Notes under the pieces: generated by a model
The model's input: only the letters and a program-made list of their open reading frames with translations
What the model was told of the DNA's origin: nothing
The model's database searches: none
DNA from: an uncultured Monoglobus sp.
Lineage (GTDB): Bacteria; Bacillota; Clostridia; Monoglobales; Monoglobaceae
Direction: 5' to 3'
DNA: 34,239 nt
Assembly (NCBI GenBank): GCA_947630505.1
Contig: CANRHV010000029.1
Coordinates: forward strand, 1-34,239
Translations under genes and position numbers: made by a program
Part shown: positions 15,680 through 25,785 of the stretch, in pieces
Numbering within the stretch: the first letter of the stretch is position 1
Layout: every line of letters begins with the position of its first letter

Positions 15680-16912
15680 TTATGCTTTTGTGATTTTGAG
15701 GAATGTTTTTTTGCCTTTTTTGACGATCATTTCTCCGTCTTTGAAATAGGAGGCATCGATGACCGTGCCTATGTCCTTGACCTTTTCGCCGTTGACCGAA
15801 AGTCCGTTCTGCTGGATCAGGCGCCTGCCCTCGCCCTTTGAGGGTATCAGCTTGACCTCAAGCAGCAGATCGAGGATATTAACGCCCGCCTCGATCTTGG
15901 TCGCGTCGGTCTCGGCCGACGGCATGTTGTCGGTGTTGCCGCCGCCACCGAATATCGCCATAGCCGCGTCGTTGGCCTTCTTTGCCTCGGCCTCACCGTG
16001 AACCATTTTTGTGACCTCGTATGCCAGCACGCACTTAACTTTATTAAGCTCGGCGCCCTCGCACTTTTCGTACTCGGCGATCTGCTCCATCGGCAGGAAT
16101 GTCACCAGTTTTAAAAGTCTGATAACGTCCGCGTCGTCAACGTTTCTCCAGTACTGATAGAATTCATAGGGCGAAACCTTCTCGGGATCGAGCCACAGCG
16201 CTCCCTTTTCGGTCTTGCCCATTTTTTTGCCCTCGCTCGTGGTGAGCAGAGTGAAAGTCATGCCGTAGGCCTGCTTGCCGTCCTTGCGGCGGATAAGCTC
16301 GATTCCGCCTATAATGTTTGACCATTGATCGTCGCCGCCGAACTCCATGATCGCGCCGTAATCCTTGTGCAGCTTGTAGAAATCATATCCCTGCATCAGC
16401 ATATAGTTAAACTCAAGGAACGAGAGACCCTTTTCAAGGCGGGTCTTGAAGCACTCCGCGGTGAGCATCCTGTTTACCGAGAAGTGAACTCCGACCTCGC
16501 GGAGGAAGTCAATGTAATTAAGGTCAAGCAGCCAGTCGGCGTTGTTTACCATGATCGCCTTTTCGCCGTCGAAGTCGATAAACTTTGACATCTGCTTTTT
16601 AAAATTGTCGGCGTTGTGCTGTATCTGTTCCTGCGAGATCATGGGGCGCATATCGGCTTTGCCGGTGGGGTCTCCGACCATTGTCGTGCCGCCGCCCAGC
16701 AGCACGATCGGTCTGTGTCCTGCGTTCTGCATGTGCTTCATTACGATCAGCTGCATAAAGTGGCCAATATGAAGGCTGTCGGCCGTCGGGTCGAATCCGA
16801 TATAAAACGTGATCTTTTCCTTGCCGAGAAGCTCTCTTATTTCATTCTCATGAGTGGTCTGCGCGATTAGGCCGCGCTCCTTTAAAATGTCAAATACGTT
16901 TCTCTCAGTCAT
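15680..16912 (-). CDS. tyrS: Tyrosyl-tRNA synthetase
   Basis: This encodes a 410-residue class I synthetase charging tRNA-Tyr. The ATG at 16912 has AAAGGAG about 10 nt upstream, inside the end of aspS; the start overlaps the aspS stop by 8 nt. Catalytic motifs are HIGH (48-51) and the KMSKS-equivalent KMGKT (230-234); [12 protein letters not shown] and GGDDQWSNI are the tyrosine-binding segments. An S4 RNA-binding domain covers about 345-405. It is last in the lon-engB-FAH-hisS-aspS-tyrS operon and followed by a strong terminator. No T-box leader is visible, as the gene is internal. Confidence 0.96.
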   Translation of the reverse strand: MTERNVFDILKERGLIAQTTHENEIRELLGKEKITFYIGFDPTADSLHIGHFMQLIVMKHMQNAGHRPIVLLGGGTTMVGDPTGKADMRPMISQEQIQHNADNFKKQMSKFIDFDGEKAIMVNNADWLLDLNYIDFLREVGVHFSVNRMLTAECFKTRLEKGLSFLEFNYMLMQGYDFYKLHKDYGAIMEFGGDDQWSNIIGGIELIRRKDGKQAYGMTFTLLTTSEGKKMGKTEKGALWLDPEKVSPYEFYQYWRNVDDADVIRLLKLVTFLPMEQIAEYEKCEGAELNKVKCVLAYEVTKMVHGEAEAKKANDAAMAIFGGGGNTDNMPSAETDATKIEAGVNILDLLLEVKLIPSKGEGRRLIQQNGLSVNGEKVKDIGTVIDASYFKDGEMIVKKGKKTFLKITKA

Positions 16913-18731
16913 TTTCGGGATTCTCCTTTTCTTCATCATTATCTTCTGCAGCCGTCACGGTAATTCCGAGTTCATCGAGCTGTGCCTTGTCTACAACGCT
17001 CGGCGACTTCATCATTATCTCGGACGCGGTCTGCGCCTTGGGGAAGGGTATAACGTCGCGTATCGAGTCGCATCCCGCCATTATCATAACAAGACGGTCA
17101 AAGCCGTACGCCAGTCCGCCATGGGGCGGTATGCCGTATTTAAACGCCTCGAGCAGATATCCGAAGCGCTCCCACGCCTCGTCATGGCTGAATCCAAGCG
17201 CCTTGAACATCTTTTCCTGAAGCTCGGAGTTGTATATCCTCAGGCTTCCGCCGCCGATCTCATTTCCGTTTAATATAATGTCATACGCCTTGGCGCGAAC
17301 CTTCTCGGGCTCGGTTTCAAGTTTGTCGATATCCTCATTAACGGGATGAGTGAAGGGATGGTGCTTTGCGACGTATCTGTCCTCTTCCTCGGAATACTCA
17401 AACAGCGGGAAGTCCGTCACCCAAAGGAAGTTGAGCTTACTTTTGTCAATAAGGTCAAATCTGCGGGCTACCTCAAGTCTGAGATTTCCGAGCGCGTCAT
17501 ACACCACTTCATTTTTGTCCGCGACTATCAGAATTCCGTCTCCGGGTTCAGCTTCTGCTCTTTCGATTATCGCTTGCGCCTCGTCGTCCGTCAGGAACTT
17601 GGTTATCTGCGAGCGCAGATTTCCATCCTCGACAACTATCCATGCCATGCCCTTGGCTCTGTAGGTTTTTACGTATTCAACAAGGCTGTCAAGGGTCTTG
17701 CGGGTCAGCTTTGAGCCGAGACCCTTTGCGTTTATGCAGCGGACGCTGCCTCCGTTTTGGACCGCTCCCGAGAACACCTTAAATCCGCAGTCTTTGACGA
17801 TGTCGGATATATCGCAAAGCTCCATTCCGAATCTGGTGTCGGGCTTGTCCGAGCCGAATCTGTCCATAGCTTCGCTGTAGGACATACGGAGGAAAGGCGT
17901 CTCAACGTCTACTCCGATCCCCTCTTTGAAGGCCTTTTTGAGGAAGCCCTCGTTTACCGAAATAATGTCGTCTATATCGACAAACGAAAGCTCCATATCA
18001 AGCTGCGTGAACTCGGGCTGACGGTCGGCGCGCAGATCCTCGTCTCTAAAGCAGCGCACGACCTGGAAATATCTGTCATATCCCGCAAGCATCAGCAGCT
18101 GCTTGTATTGTTGCGGAGACTGGGGCAGAGCATAGAACTTGCCCTGCTGCACGCGGCTTGGAACCAGATAATCTCTGGCACCCTCGGGTGTGCTCTTGGT
18201 GAGCATGGGAGTTTCGATCTCCAGAAAACCGTTATCATTAAAATAATCTCTGGCGATTTTCGCGACCCTGTGGCGCAGCATCAAATTTCTCTGCATATCG
18301 GGACGGCGAAGATCAAGATATCTGTATTTAAGGCGCAGAGCGTCGTTGGTGTCTATGCCTTCCTCAATATAAAACGGCGGAGTTTCGGAGGCGTTGAGGA
18401 TCCTGAGTTCGGTAACAAAAACCTCGATCTCACCGGTGGCCATGTCCTTGTTGATATTCTCCGGAGTTCTCTTTATGACCCTGCCTCTCACCGCGATTAC
18501 ATACTCGCTCTTTAAGCGGTCGGATTTTTCAAAAACGTCCTTGTCAGTCTTGTCGTTAAAGGCCAGCTGAACGATTCCTGTTCTGTCTCTTAATGTCACA
18601 AAATTCACTCCGCCCAGCCTGCGGTTTTTGGCGACCCAGCCGGTCAGCACGACCTCGCGGTTCTCATCGGCAGCCGTTAATGTTCCGCACATGTCGGTGC
18701 GCTTCATGCCGTCTAAGTTTTCAAATTGCAT
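16905..18731 (-). CDS. aspS: Aspartyl-tRNA synthetase
   Basis: This encodes a 608-residue bacterial-type class II synthetase. The ATG at 18731 ([13 protein letters not shown]) is preceded by AGGAAGGGATAGG; the longer frame has no ribosome binding site. The N-terminal OB fold (about 20-110, [19 protein letters not shown]) recognises the anticodon. Class II motif 2 appears in [18 protein letters not shown], the bacterial GAD insertion lies in the middle, and motif 3 is [15 protein letters not shown]. An acidic tail ([13 protein letters not shown]) extends the C-terminus. The start lies 4 nt after the hisS stop. Whether it is discriminating or also charges tRNA-Asn cannot be told from the sequence alone. 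Confidence 0.96.
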   Translation of the reverse strand: MQFENLDGMKRTDMCGTLTAADENREVVLTGWVAKNRRLGGVNFVTLRDRTGIVQLAFNDKTDKDVFEKSDRLKSEYVIAVRGRVIKRTPENINKDMATGEIEVFVTELRILNASETPPFYIEEGIDTNDALRLKYRYLDLRRPDMQRNLMLRHRVAKIARDYFNDNGFLEIETPMLTKSTPEGARDYLVPSRVQQGKFYALPQSPQQYKQLLMLAGYDRYFQVVRCFRDEDLRADRQPEFTQLDMELSFVDIDDIISVNEGFLKKAFKEGIGVDVETPFLRMSYSEAMDRFGSDKPDTRFGMELCDISDIVKDCGFKVFSGAVQNGGSVRCINAKGLGSKLTRKTLDSLVEYVKTYRAKGMAWIVVEDGNLRSQITKFLTDDEAQAIIERAEAEPGDGILIVADKNEVVYDALGNLRLEVARRFDLIDKSKLNFLWVTDFPLFEYSEEEDRYVAKHHPFTHPVNEDIDKLETEPEKVRAKAYDIILNGNEIGGGSLRIYNSELQEKMFKALGFSHDEAWERFGYLLEAFKYGIPPHGGLAYGFDRLVMIMAGCDSIRDVIPFPKAQTASEIMMKSPSVVDKAQLDELGITVTAAEDNDEEKENPEND

Positions 18732-18735
18732 TTTC

Positions 18736-19998
18736 CTATCCCTTCCTTGTAATGATTTCGTATATTTTATCCGGTTCAAGGCCGCAGCTCGCGGTCTCGC
18801 CGGTGCTCATATTCTTAATATCTGCCGCTCCCTGCTCGATCTCGTTATCACCCAGCACCATGCTGAATTTTGCTCCGAGCTTGTTAGCGTACTTCATTTG
18901 TGCCTTGACGCTTCTTGAGCAGAGATCACGCTCCGCCGAAACACCATTGTTCCTCAGCGAGTATACAAGTTTTTGCGCCGCCATATCCGCCTTATCGCCG
19001 ATCGCAGCGATAAAAATATCGGAAGTATCGGCCTCGCCTAAGCTAATTCCTTGATTTTTTAGGATCATCATTATGCGCTCGATTCCGAGAGCGAATCCTA
19101 TTCCGGGTGTCGGCTTTCCGCCCAGCTCCTCGACCAGACCGTTATATCTGCCACCGCCGCATACCGCCGACTGGGCTCCAAGATCGCCGGATGTTATCTC
19201 AAATACCGTCCTGGTGTAATAATCCAGTCCGCGCACGATATCGGGATCGACGATATATTCAATACCGAGCTCGTCAAGATAATTCTTCAGCGTCTTAAAA
19301 TGCGCCTTGCAGTCATCGCAAAGATTGTCTATCATCTTGGGCGCGCCTGCCGCGATCTTATGACAGATAGGCGACTTGCAGTCCAGAATTCTCATCGGAT
19401 TCTTTTCAAGTCTGTCTTGGCAGGTGCCGCACAGTTCTTCTTTATGTGACGCGAAATAGTTTTTCAGCTTCTCATTATATGCGGGTTTGCAGCTTTCGCA
19501 GCCTATGCTGTTTATGTTAAGCGTGAGCCCTTTCACGCCCAGCGCCTTTAAAAAGTCAAGCGCAAGCGTTATGACCTCGCTGTCGGCCGCGGCGTTCTCG
19601 GCGCCGTAGCACTCGATCCCGAACTGATGAAATTCGCGCAGCCGTCCCGATTGGGGCTTTTCGTATCTGTAGCACGAAATAAGATAATAGAGCTTTGTGG
19701 GCTGCGGACCCGCGTAGAGCGAGTTTTCTATATAGCTTCTGGCAAGCGAAGCTGTGCCCTCGGGCCTTAATGTTATGCTTCTGCCGCCCTTGTCCTCAAA
19801 GGTATACATCTCTTTCTGAACAACGTCGGTGGTGTCGCCGACGCCGCGACTGAACAAGGCTGTGTCCTCAAACACCGGAGTCCTGATCTCTTTGTAGCCG
19901 TATTTTCGGCAGACGTCATGGGCGGTCTGCTCAATTTTGCGCCACATTTCGCTCTCGCCCGGAAGAATATCCTCGGTTCCTCTTGGTTTTTTAATCAT
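18736..19998 (-). CDS. hisS: Histidyl-tRNA synthetase
   Basis: This encodes a 420-residue class II synthetase. The ATG at 19998 has AAAGGAG 7 nt upstream. It begins with the typical KKPRGTEDILPG. Motif 2 region CYRYEKPQSGRLREFHQFG and the histidine-specific loop RGLDYYTRTVFE are present, and an anticodon-binding domain occupies about 330-420. A four-cysteine segment near 180-225 (GCESC, CGTC, DDC) is the insertion seen in many clostridial HisRS proteins. In Firmicutes hisS is commonly followed by aspS, as here. Its start overlaps the FAH-family gene by 8 nt. Confidence 0.96.
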   Translation of the reverse strand: MIKKPRGTEDILPGESEMWRKIEQTAHDVCRKYGYKEIRTPVFEDTALFSRGVGDTTDVVQKEMYTFEDKGGRSITLRPEGTASLARSYIENSLYAGPQPTKLYYLISCYRYEKPQSGRLREFHQFGIECYGAENAAADSEVITLALDFLKALGVKGLTLNINSIGCESCKPAYNEKLKNYFASHKEELCGTCQDRLEKNPMRILDCKSPICHKIAAGAPKMIDNLCDDCKAHFKTLKNYLDELGIEYIVDPDIVRGLDYYTRTVFEITSGDLGAQSAVCGGGRYNGLVEELGGKPTPGIGFALGIERIMMILKNQGISLGEADTSDIFIAAIGDKADMAAQKLVYSLRNNGVSAERDLCSRSVKAQMKYANKLGAKFSMVLGDNEIEQGAADIKNMSTGETASCGLEPDKIYEIITRKG

Positions 19999-20758
19999 TT
20001 TGTTTCTCCTTTACCGTGTTTAAAAGCGTTCCTATACCTTCTATCTCAACCTCAACTTTATCACCGGGGCGCATCGGGCCGATCCCCGATGGCGTACCGG
20101 TGGTGATCACATCACCGGGATACAGCGTCATAACCTGCGAGATCAGCGAGACCAAACGCTTGGTTTTAAATATAAAATTTGATGTCGATGATTTTTGCTT
20201 CACTTCTCCGTTCAGCAAAAGCCTGATACCCGCGTTGTCCGGGTCAAGCTCGGTTTCGATAACAGGCCCGATCGGCGCGAATGTGTCAAAGCTCTTGGCG
20301 CGCGTCCATTGTGAATCAACTGCCTGCAGGTCGCGCGCGGTAACATCGTTCAGGCAGGTGTAGCCTAAGATATAGTCATACGCCTCAGTTTCACTAATGT
20401 ATGAAGCCTCTTTGCCGATAACTATGGCAAACTCCGCCTCGTAATCCACCTGCTTTGACATCGGAGGATAAATTATGTCGCCATTATGAGGAGCGGCGGA
20501 AGAGGATGGTTTTATAAACAGTGCCGGAAAATCCGGTATCTCAAGTCCCATCTCCTCGGCGTGGTCCCTGTAATTCAGACCTATCGCCACAATTTTGGTC
20601 GGGTCACATGGCGTCATGTATTCGGCGGAATTCATATCGACTACCGAATCGGTCTCGGAATATTCGCCGAATACGCTTCCGCTCAGAACAACGCCTTTGT
20701 CTCCGCTGACCTTCACGTATGTCAGCTCACCGTTTAATTTAATTCTGGCAAATTTCAT
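19991..20758 (-). CDS. Fumarylacetoacetate hydrolase (FAH) family protein
   Basis: This encodes a 255-residue FAH-fold enzyme. These enzymes cleave or decarboxylate diketo or oxaloacetate-like acids at a divalent metal. The conserved GLNYRDHAEE (60-69) begins the catalytic domain. Metal ligands should be Glu107 and Glu109 (DYEAEF) and Asp138 (LNDVTARD). KSFDTFAPIGP (155-165) and TGTPSGIGPM are further signatures. The exact substrate is uncertain; this large group includes acylpyruvases and oxaloacetate decarboxylases, and annotations such as hydroxyhepta-dienedioate isomerase are not reliable. It sits inside a housekeeping operon between engB and hisS with an AAAGGAG site directly after the engB stop. 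No aromatic degradation genes are nearby. Confidence 0.88.
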   Translation of the reverse strand: MKFARIKLNGELTYVKVSGDKGVVLSGSVFGEYSETDSVVDMNSAEYMTPCDPTKIVAIGLNYRDHAEEMGLEIPDFPALFIKPSSSAAPHNGDIIYPPMSKQVDYEAEFAIVIGKEASYISETEAYDYILGYTCLNDVTARDLQAVDSQWTRAKSFDTFAPIGPVIETELDPDNAGIRLLLNGEVKQKSSTSNFIFKTKRLVSLISQVMTLYPGDVITTGTPSGIGPMRPGDKVEVEIEGIGTLLNTVKEKQND

Positions 20759-20770
20759 AAACGCTCTCCT

Positions 20771-21373
20771 TTAATCATAGGTTACTTGTTTCAGCAAACC
20801 TTCTATAAGCTCGGTCAGATCCTCTCTGCCGGTTCGCTTTTCGGCGGAGAAGGGGATCAGAATACTGTCGTCATCCATGCCGAGCTTTTCGTATATGACA
20901 CTCATGTTCTTGTCTATCTGCGATTTTTTCAGTTTATCGAGCTTGGTCGCGACAACTATTCTTGAAAAGTTGTAATGCCTTATCCATTCGCTCATCATTA
21001 TATCCTGCTGCGACGGTGCGTGTCTGGCATCAACCAGCTGAATAACCTGTATCAAATTATATCTGTCCGACAGATAGCCGTTGATCATATTTGCCCATTT
21101 TTCCTGCTCAATTTTTGAGACCTTCGCGTAGCCGTAACCCGGCAAGTCAACAAGGCGGTATCTGTCATTGTCAATTGAGTAAAAATTGATCGTCGCGGTT
21201 TTTCCGGGCGTGCTGCTGGTGCGCGCCAGCTTGGCGCGATTTGTCAAGCAGTTGATAAGTGAGGATTTGCCCACGTTCGATCTGCCGACAAAGGCTATCT
21301 CGGGCACAAGCGTGTCCGGATACTGCTCGGGTTTAACGGCTGTTTTTAAAAGCTCGGCTTCTATAAAATCCAT
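20771..21373 (-). CDS. engB: Ribosome biogenesis GTPase EngB (YsxC/YihA)
   Basis: This encodes a 200-residue essential GTPase that helps assemble the 50S ribosomal subunit. Motifs are G1 GRSNVGKSS (30-38), G2 Thr in the TPGKTATINFY segment, G3 DLPG (76-79) and G4 TKLD (143-146). Size and motif order match EngB. It begins 10 nt after the lon stop, with AAGGAG placed at the junction; lon-engB is a common Firmicute arrangement. It is followed by the FAH-family gene with a 12-nt gap. Confidence 0.96.
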   Translation of the reverse strand: MDFIEAELLKTAVKPEQYPDTLVPEIAFVGRSNVGKSSLINCLTNRAKLARTSSTPGKTATINFYSIDNDRYRLVDLPGYGYAKVSKIEQEKWANMINGYLSDRYNLIQVIQLVDARHAPSQQDIMMSEWIRHYNFSRIVVATKLDKLKKSQIDKNMSVIYEKLGMDDDSILIPFSAEKRTGREDLTELIEGLLKQVTYD

Positions 21374-21383
21374 AAGTCGCTCC

Positions 21384-23804
21384 TTAAATCTTCGGTATGT
21401 CTCTTTGGCCGGTCAAATCTCCGACTCCGTCAATATTCACAATGCCCTTGTCAAGTTTCCCGCTCACCGAAAGAATAGGGCGCAGCGGCTTTGCCATCGC
21501 AAGCTTTAAAACCTCGTCCATATTTTTAGCGAATTTAAACTCCATATTATCTTTTACAATATCCGGCAGCTCCTCATAGTCCGCCTTGTTTTCAAAGGGT
21601 ATTATAACTCGTTTTGATCCCACTCTGAGAGCGGCGAGGGTTTTTTCCTTTAATCCGCCTATCGGCAGCACATTGCCGCGAAGCGTCACTTCTCCGGTCA
21701 TAGCCACGTCATGTCTGACGGGAACTTCGCTCAGAGCGGAAACCATCGCCGTTGTCATTGTGATTCCCGCCGAGGGCCCGTCTTTGGGCACCGCTCCCTC
21801 GGGTATATGAATGTGTATGTCTCGGGTTTTGTAAAAATCGGGATTTATACCGAACTTATAGGCGTTGGCGCGAATATACGAGTACGCCGCCTTGGCCGAC
21901 TCCTTCATAACATCGCCCAGATTTCCGGTAAGCTCAAGCTTTCCGCTGCCTTCCATAACATTGACCTCGATCGGCAGAGTCTCGCCTCCGACCTCGGTCC
22001 ACGCCAGACCCATAGCAATGCCGACGCTGTCCATCTTCTCGGAAGCGCTTTCATTGAATTTTCTCTTTCCGAGAAATTCGGAAACGCTTCCCTTGTTTAT
22101 AACGGCTTTATATTCAGGATCCTCTACAACGTGGACCGCGGTCTTGCGGCATATTTTCGCTATCTCGCGCTCAAGGTTCCTGACGCCCGACTCTCTTGTG
22201 TAGCCGTCGATTATTTCCTTGAGACCCGCAGTAGAGAACGTCAGGTTTTTGCCCGTAACGCCGTTCTTTTTACGCTGCTTTGAAACAAGGTATTTTTTTG
22301 CTATTATCAGCTTTTCGTTCTCGGTATAGCCCGAAACCTCTATAACGTCCATTCGGTCAAGGAGGGGTCTGGGCACATTGGCGAGATTGTTCGCCGAGGC
22401 AATAAACATAACGTTTGACAAGTCAAAGGGCAGCTCTATATAATTGTCCCTGAACTCCTTGTTCTGCTCGGGATCGAGGACCTCAAGCATAGCGGAGGAA
22501 GGATCGCCGCTGACATCCGTTGTCATCTTATCTATCTCATCAAGCAGGATCACGGGATTGTTTACCCCCGCGCGCTTCAGCGCGTCAATAATTCTGCCCG
22601 GCATGGCGCCAATATAAGTCTTTCGGTGTCCGCGTATCTCGGCCTCGTTGTGAACGCCGCCCAGACTCAGGCGTATATACTTCCTGCCGACGGCCTTTGC
22701 CATCGAGCTGACAATAGATGTTTTTCCGGTTCCCGGAGGGCCCGCAAGACAAAGAATATTTCCCGAGGTTTTTCCGGTGAGCTTTCTCACCGCAATATAC
22801 TCAAGAATTCTCTCTTTTACCTTGTCAAGGCCGTAATGATCTTTTTCCATCCGAGATTTGGCGGCGGAAATATCCAGTTTTTCCTCGCTCGACTTATCCC
22901 AGGGCAGAGCCAGAACCGTCTCAATATAAGTCTGTATCAGCGCATATTCCTGAGAATGGGGCATCATTTTTGACATTTTATCAAGCTCGTCATCGAGCTT
23001 TTCTCTCACGTCATTCGAAAGCCGCATTTTAGACATTTGACTTTTGTATTTTGAAATGTCAACGCTCGGATCGTCGTCCTCACCAAGCTCGTCGCGGATG
23101 ACCTTTAACTTTTCGCGCAGCACATAGTCTCTCTGATTCTCGTCAAGATTCTGCTGCACCTGCTCCATGACATTTTTTTCTATGTCGAGCAAATCGATTT
23201 CGTCGGAGAGTATCGTTATAAGCTTTTCCATGCGGTCATGCACGTTATTGCTGTTTAAAACCGACTGTTTAAGCGTGGGCTTAACGGGAAGATTGGATAT
23301 AACTATATCCGTCATCTCTCCGGGGTCTTCGATAGACATGAGAGCCGTAATCGCTTCGGGAGACACACGATCATATACATCGAGATACTCCTCGATCAAA
23401 TGCTGAATTTTGCGCATCAAAAGCTGGGTATATGTATCATCATCGTCAATCTCATCATCAAGACAGCGAATCTCGGCGCGCACATAAGCTCCGGTGTCGG
23501 TAAGAGACATCAGTCTCGCCCTTTGCTTTCCCTCAACAAGAATTCGCACAACACCGTCCGGAAGACGCAGGATCTGGCGAACCTCGCAAACCGTTCCCAC
23601 CTCAGCGAGATCGGTTATATCAGGATTTTCCGTGAGATAGTCGTTTTGATAGCACAAAAACACAAGCTTGTTGTGCTGAAGCGCACTCTCGACAGCCTCA
23701 ATGGATTTCGGTCTGCTCACATCAAAATGCAAAATCATCTCGGGAAAAACAATAATTCCCCGCAGCGGAACCAAAGGCATCGTGTATATATTTTCACTCA
23801 TAAT
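21384..23804 (-). CDS. lon: ATP-dependent protease Lon
   Basis: This encodes an 806-residue cytoplasmic AAA+ serine protease degrading misfolded and regulatory proteins. The ATG at 23804 has AAGGA about 10 nt upstream. The N-terminal substrate-binding domain spans 8-200, with a coiled region to about 300. Walker A is GPPGTGKT (354-361) and Walker B is VILLDEID (417-424). The catalytic dyad is Ser677 (PKDGPSAGI) and Lys720 (GGLKEK). It is the first gene of a six-gene operon. I find neither a CIRCE element nor a CtsR-like repeat in front of it, so heat-shock control is not evident. Confidence 0.97.
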   Translation of the reverse strand: MMSENIYTMPLVPLRGIIVFPEMILHFDVSRPKSIEAVESALQHNKLVFLCYQNDYLTENPDITDLAEVGTVCEVRQILRLPDGVVRILVEGKQRARLMSLTDTGAYVRAEIRCLDDEIDDDDTYTQLLMRKIQHLIEEYLDVYDRVSPEAITALMSIEDPGEMTDIVISNLPVKPTLKQSVLNSNNVHDRMEKLITILSDEIDLLDIEKNVMEQVQQNLDENQRDYVLREKLKVIRDELGEDDDPSVDISKYKSQMSKMRLSNDVREKLDDELDKMSKMMPHSQEYALIQTYIETVLALPWDKSSEEKLDISAAKSRMEKDHYGLDKVKERILEYIAVRKLTGKTSGNILCLAGPPGTGKTSIVSSMAKAVGRKYIRLSLGGVHNEAEIRGHRKTYIGAMPGRIIDALKRAGVNNPVILLDEIDKMTTDVSGDPSSAMLEVLDPEQNKEFRDNYIELPFDLSNVMFIASANNLANVPRPLLDRMDVIEVSGYTENEKLIIAKKYLVSKQRKKNGVTGKNLTFSTAGLKEIIDGYTRESGVRNLEREIAKICRKTAVHVVEDPEYKAVINKGSVSEFLGKRKFNESASEKMDSVGIAMGLAWTEVGGETLPIEVNVMEGSGKLELTGNLGDVMKESAKAAYSYIRANAYKFGINPDFYKTRDIHIHIPEGAVPKDGPSAGITMTTAMVSALSEVPVRHDVAMTGEVTLRGNVLPIGGLKEKTLAALRVGSKRVIIPFENKADYEELPDIVKDNMEFKFAKNMDEVLKLAMAKPLRPILSVSGKLDKGIVNIDGVGDLTGQRDIPKI

Positions 23805-23840
23805 ATCAAATCCTTGCAAAAATTATTTTCAATCTGAATT

Positions 23841-23869
23841 ATTATACTATTATTTAGAAGAAATATCAA
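23841..23869 (-). promoter_or_regulatory. Promoter of the lon operon
   Basis: Minus-strand TTGATA (23869-23864) and consensus TATAAT (23846-23841) have a 17-nt spacer, 37 nt upstream of the lon ATG. Confidence 0.85.
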
Positions 23870-23957
23870 GTATTTCAGCAAAAATTCATTGCATAAAATT
23901 ATAGTGCGCCGACATATTATTTTTGTGCAACGACTCTACTTTGAAATATATTTGCTA

Positions 23958-23986
23958 TTTACAATTTATTGAAATTCTGATATACT
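23958..23986 (+). promoter_or_regulatory. Promoter of the CmpB-like gene set
   Basis: TTTACA (23958-23963) and TATACT (23981-23986) are 17 nt apart. They lie 32 nt before the ATG at 24018 and diverge from the lon promoter. Confidence 0.7.
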
Positions 23987-24017
23987 GGTTTATATTCTTA
24001 AAAACAGGAGCGAGATC

Positions 24018-24821
24018 ATGGAAACGAATTATGTTTATCTTATGGCGTGGTTTTTCTTTATATACGCGTTTCTAGGCTGGTGCACCGAGGTGGTGTACGC
24101 CGCGCTGGTTCACGGCAAATTTGTCAACAGAGGCTTTTTGAACGGCCCCGTGTGTCCGATTTACGGTTTTGGCGTTGTAATAGTTTTATGTGCCCTTGAG
24201 CCGATACGCAACAATTTTGCGCTGCTTTACCTCGGCTCGGTCGTGCTTACCACGGCTCTGGAGTTTATCACGGGATTTGTGCTCGACAAGCTGTTTCACA
24301 AGCATTGGTGGGACTATTCAAAAGAGCATTTTAACATAAAAGGATACATATGCCTGAAATTTTCTCTTATCTGGGGCTTTGCCTGCCTTATCGTCGTTGA
24401 TATTGTTCACCCGGTAATACACGAGTTTGTTAAGCTGCTGCCCGACAAAATCAGCATCGTTATATTAATTATATTTACCTTTGCGATTATTTCCGATATG
24501 GCCGTCACCGTCCTGGGAATCAACAAGACCAACAAGTATCTGATGCTCATGCAGGCGACCGCGAAAGAGCTGCGCGAGCTTTCGGACTCGATCGGTACCG
24601 AGTTATCGGACAAGGCAGTCCATGTGGCCGAAAAGCATGAGTCCGCCAAGGCGGAGCGGGAGAATAGAATTGAGAATATACGCGGGAAAATTTCGGAGCT
24701 TCAGAAAAAATACGACGAGCTGCGCGCAGATATGCCTAAAACGGGCAGGCGTATCCAAAAAGCTTTCCCAGCACTTAAGCTGGCCGAACACCGCATAGGC
24801 AAAAAATCAAAGGAGCAATAA
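24018..24821 (+). CDS. CmpB-like putative ABC-transporter type IV membrane protein
   Basis: This encodes a 267-residue membrane protein. About five to six hydrophobic helices lie between residues 6 and 168. The family signature FLGWCTEVVYAAL (18-30) is followed by NRGFLNGPVCPIYGFG (37-52), typical of the PF06541 'ABC_trans_CmpB' family. Residues about 178-245 are a charged coiled coil (EKHESAKAERENRIENI onward) expected in the cytoplasm, and the C-terminus is lysine-rich. Despite the family name there is no ATPase gene nearby and transport is unproven. The gene has AGGAG upstream and is followed by the metal-binding lipoprotein with a one-nucleotide gap, suggesting co-expression. Confidence 0.8.
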   Translation: METNYVYLMAWFFFIYAFLGWCTEVVYAALVHGKFVNRGFLNGPVCPIYGFGVVIVLCALEPIRNNFALLYLGSVVLTTALEFITGFVLDKLFHKHWWDYSKEHFNIKGYICLKFSLIWGFACLIVVDIVHPVIHEFVKLLPDKISIVILIIFTFAIISDMAVTVLGINKTNKYLMLMQATAKELRELSDSIGTELSDKAVHVAEKHESAKAERENRIENIRGKISELQKKYDELRADMPKTGRRIQKAFPALKLAEHRIGKKSKEQ

Positions 24822-24822
24822 A

Positions 24823-25773
24823 ATGCCGAAAAAAATATTAATCTTATTTTTGACCGCTGCTGTTTTATTCCTTGCATCATGCGGCGGCGAAAAAGCGGCT
24901 GAACCCGGGGGCAAAACATCAATAGTATGCACGGTGTTTCCCGCCTATGATTTCGCTCGCTCGATTATCGGACAGAGTGATGAGTTTGATATAAAACTGC
25001 TGCTTAAACCCGGCTCGGAAGTCCACTCGTTTGAGCCGACGCCGCAGGATATAATTAACATAAAGAATTGCGATATATTTATATACACCGGCGGCGAGTC
25101 CGACGAATGGGCCAAAAATATCCTTGAGTCGATCGACACAAAAGACATGAAGATCATCGCTATGATGAACTGCGTTGAAACTGTCGAAGAGGAAACGGTT
25201 GAGGGAATGCAGAAAGAGGAAGAAGATAAGGAGCCGCAGTATGACGAGCATGTGTGGACATCCCCTGTCAACGCCTCAAAAATCGCGCGGGCAATAAGCG
25301 AAAATATTATTGAAGCAGCCGAAGAAAACGGAAACGACACAGAATTATATAAAAAAAATACCGAGGAATACTTGGCTAAATTATCGGAGCTCGACCAAAA
25401 TTTTCGTGAAATAATAAATAATTCAAAAAGAAAAACAATTGTTTTCGGCGACCGTTTTCCTTTCAGATATTTTGCCGAGGAATACGGACTTGATTATTAC
25501 GCCGCGTTTCCGGGTTGCTCTGCGGAAACCGAAGCTGACGCCAAGACGGTGGCATTCCTGATAGACAAGGTTAATTCCGAGCAAATACCGGTGGTGTTTT
25601 ATCCCGAGCTTTCAAATCAAAAGGTTGCGTTAACGATTTGCGAGTCGACAAACGCCGAGCCGATGCAGCTGAACTCCTGCCACAATCTGACGGTCGACGA
25701 GTTTAAAAGCGGAGCCGATTACTTATCGCTTATGAATAAAAATTTGGCGGCGATCAAGACCGCGCTCAATTAG
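24823..25773 (+). CDS. Zinc/manganese-binding lipoprotein (ZnuA/TroA family)
   Basis: This encodes a 316-residue substrate-binding lipoprotein for a metal ABC importer. Residues 5-19 are a signal helix ending in the lipobox LASC with Cys20. Expected ligands are His68 (GSEVHSFEPTP) and His143 (YDEHVWTSP), with an acidic loop before the latter (EEEDKEPQYDEH). The third position, usually His, is Asp210 in VFGDRFPFRYFAEEYGL. The fourth is the Glu in VVFYPELSN. The fold and motif order are those of cluster A-I binding proteins. No cognate ATPase or permease is in the window, so it is an orphan here. AAAGGAG precedes the ATG. Confidence 0.9.
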   Translation: MPKKILILFLTAAVLFLASCGGEKAAEPGGKTSIVCTVFPAYDFARSIIGQSDEFDIKLLLKPGSEVHSFEPTPQDIINIKNCDIFIYTGGESDEWAKNILESIDTKDMKIIAMMNCVETVEEETVEGMQKEEEDKEPQYDEHVWTSPVNASKIARAISENIIEAAEENGNDTELYKKNTEEYLAKLSELDQNFREIINNSKRKTIVFGDRFPFRYFAEEYGLDYYAAFPGCSAETEADAKTVAFLIDKVNSEQIPVVFYPELSNQKVALTICESTNAEPMQLNSCHNLTVDEFKSGADYLSLMNKNLAAIKTALN

Positions 25774-25785
25774 GAGACTAAATTT

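Noticed and set aside
17757-18515. 252-residue plus-strand ORF opposite aspS, and similar long antisense ORFs opposite nrdD (4830-5645), the permease (13880-14671) and lon (21711-22283)
   Set aside because: They lie fully inside firmly identified genes on the other strand, have no ribosome binding sites or family motifs, and arise from codon bias.
23805-24017. Heat-shock operator (CIRCE or CtsR repeat) in front of lon
   Set aside because: No TTAGCACTC-N9-GAGTGCTAA or GGTCAAA-type heptad repeats are present; only sigma-A promoter elements are seen.
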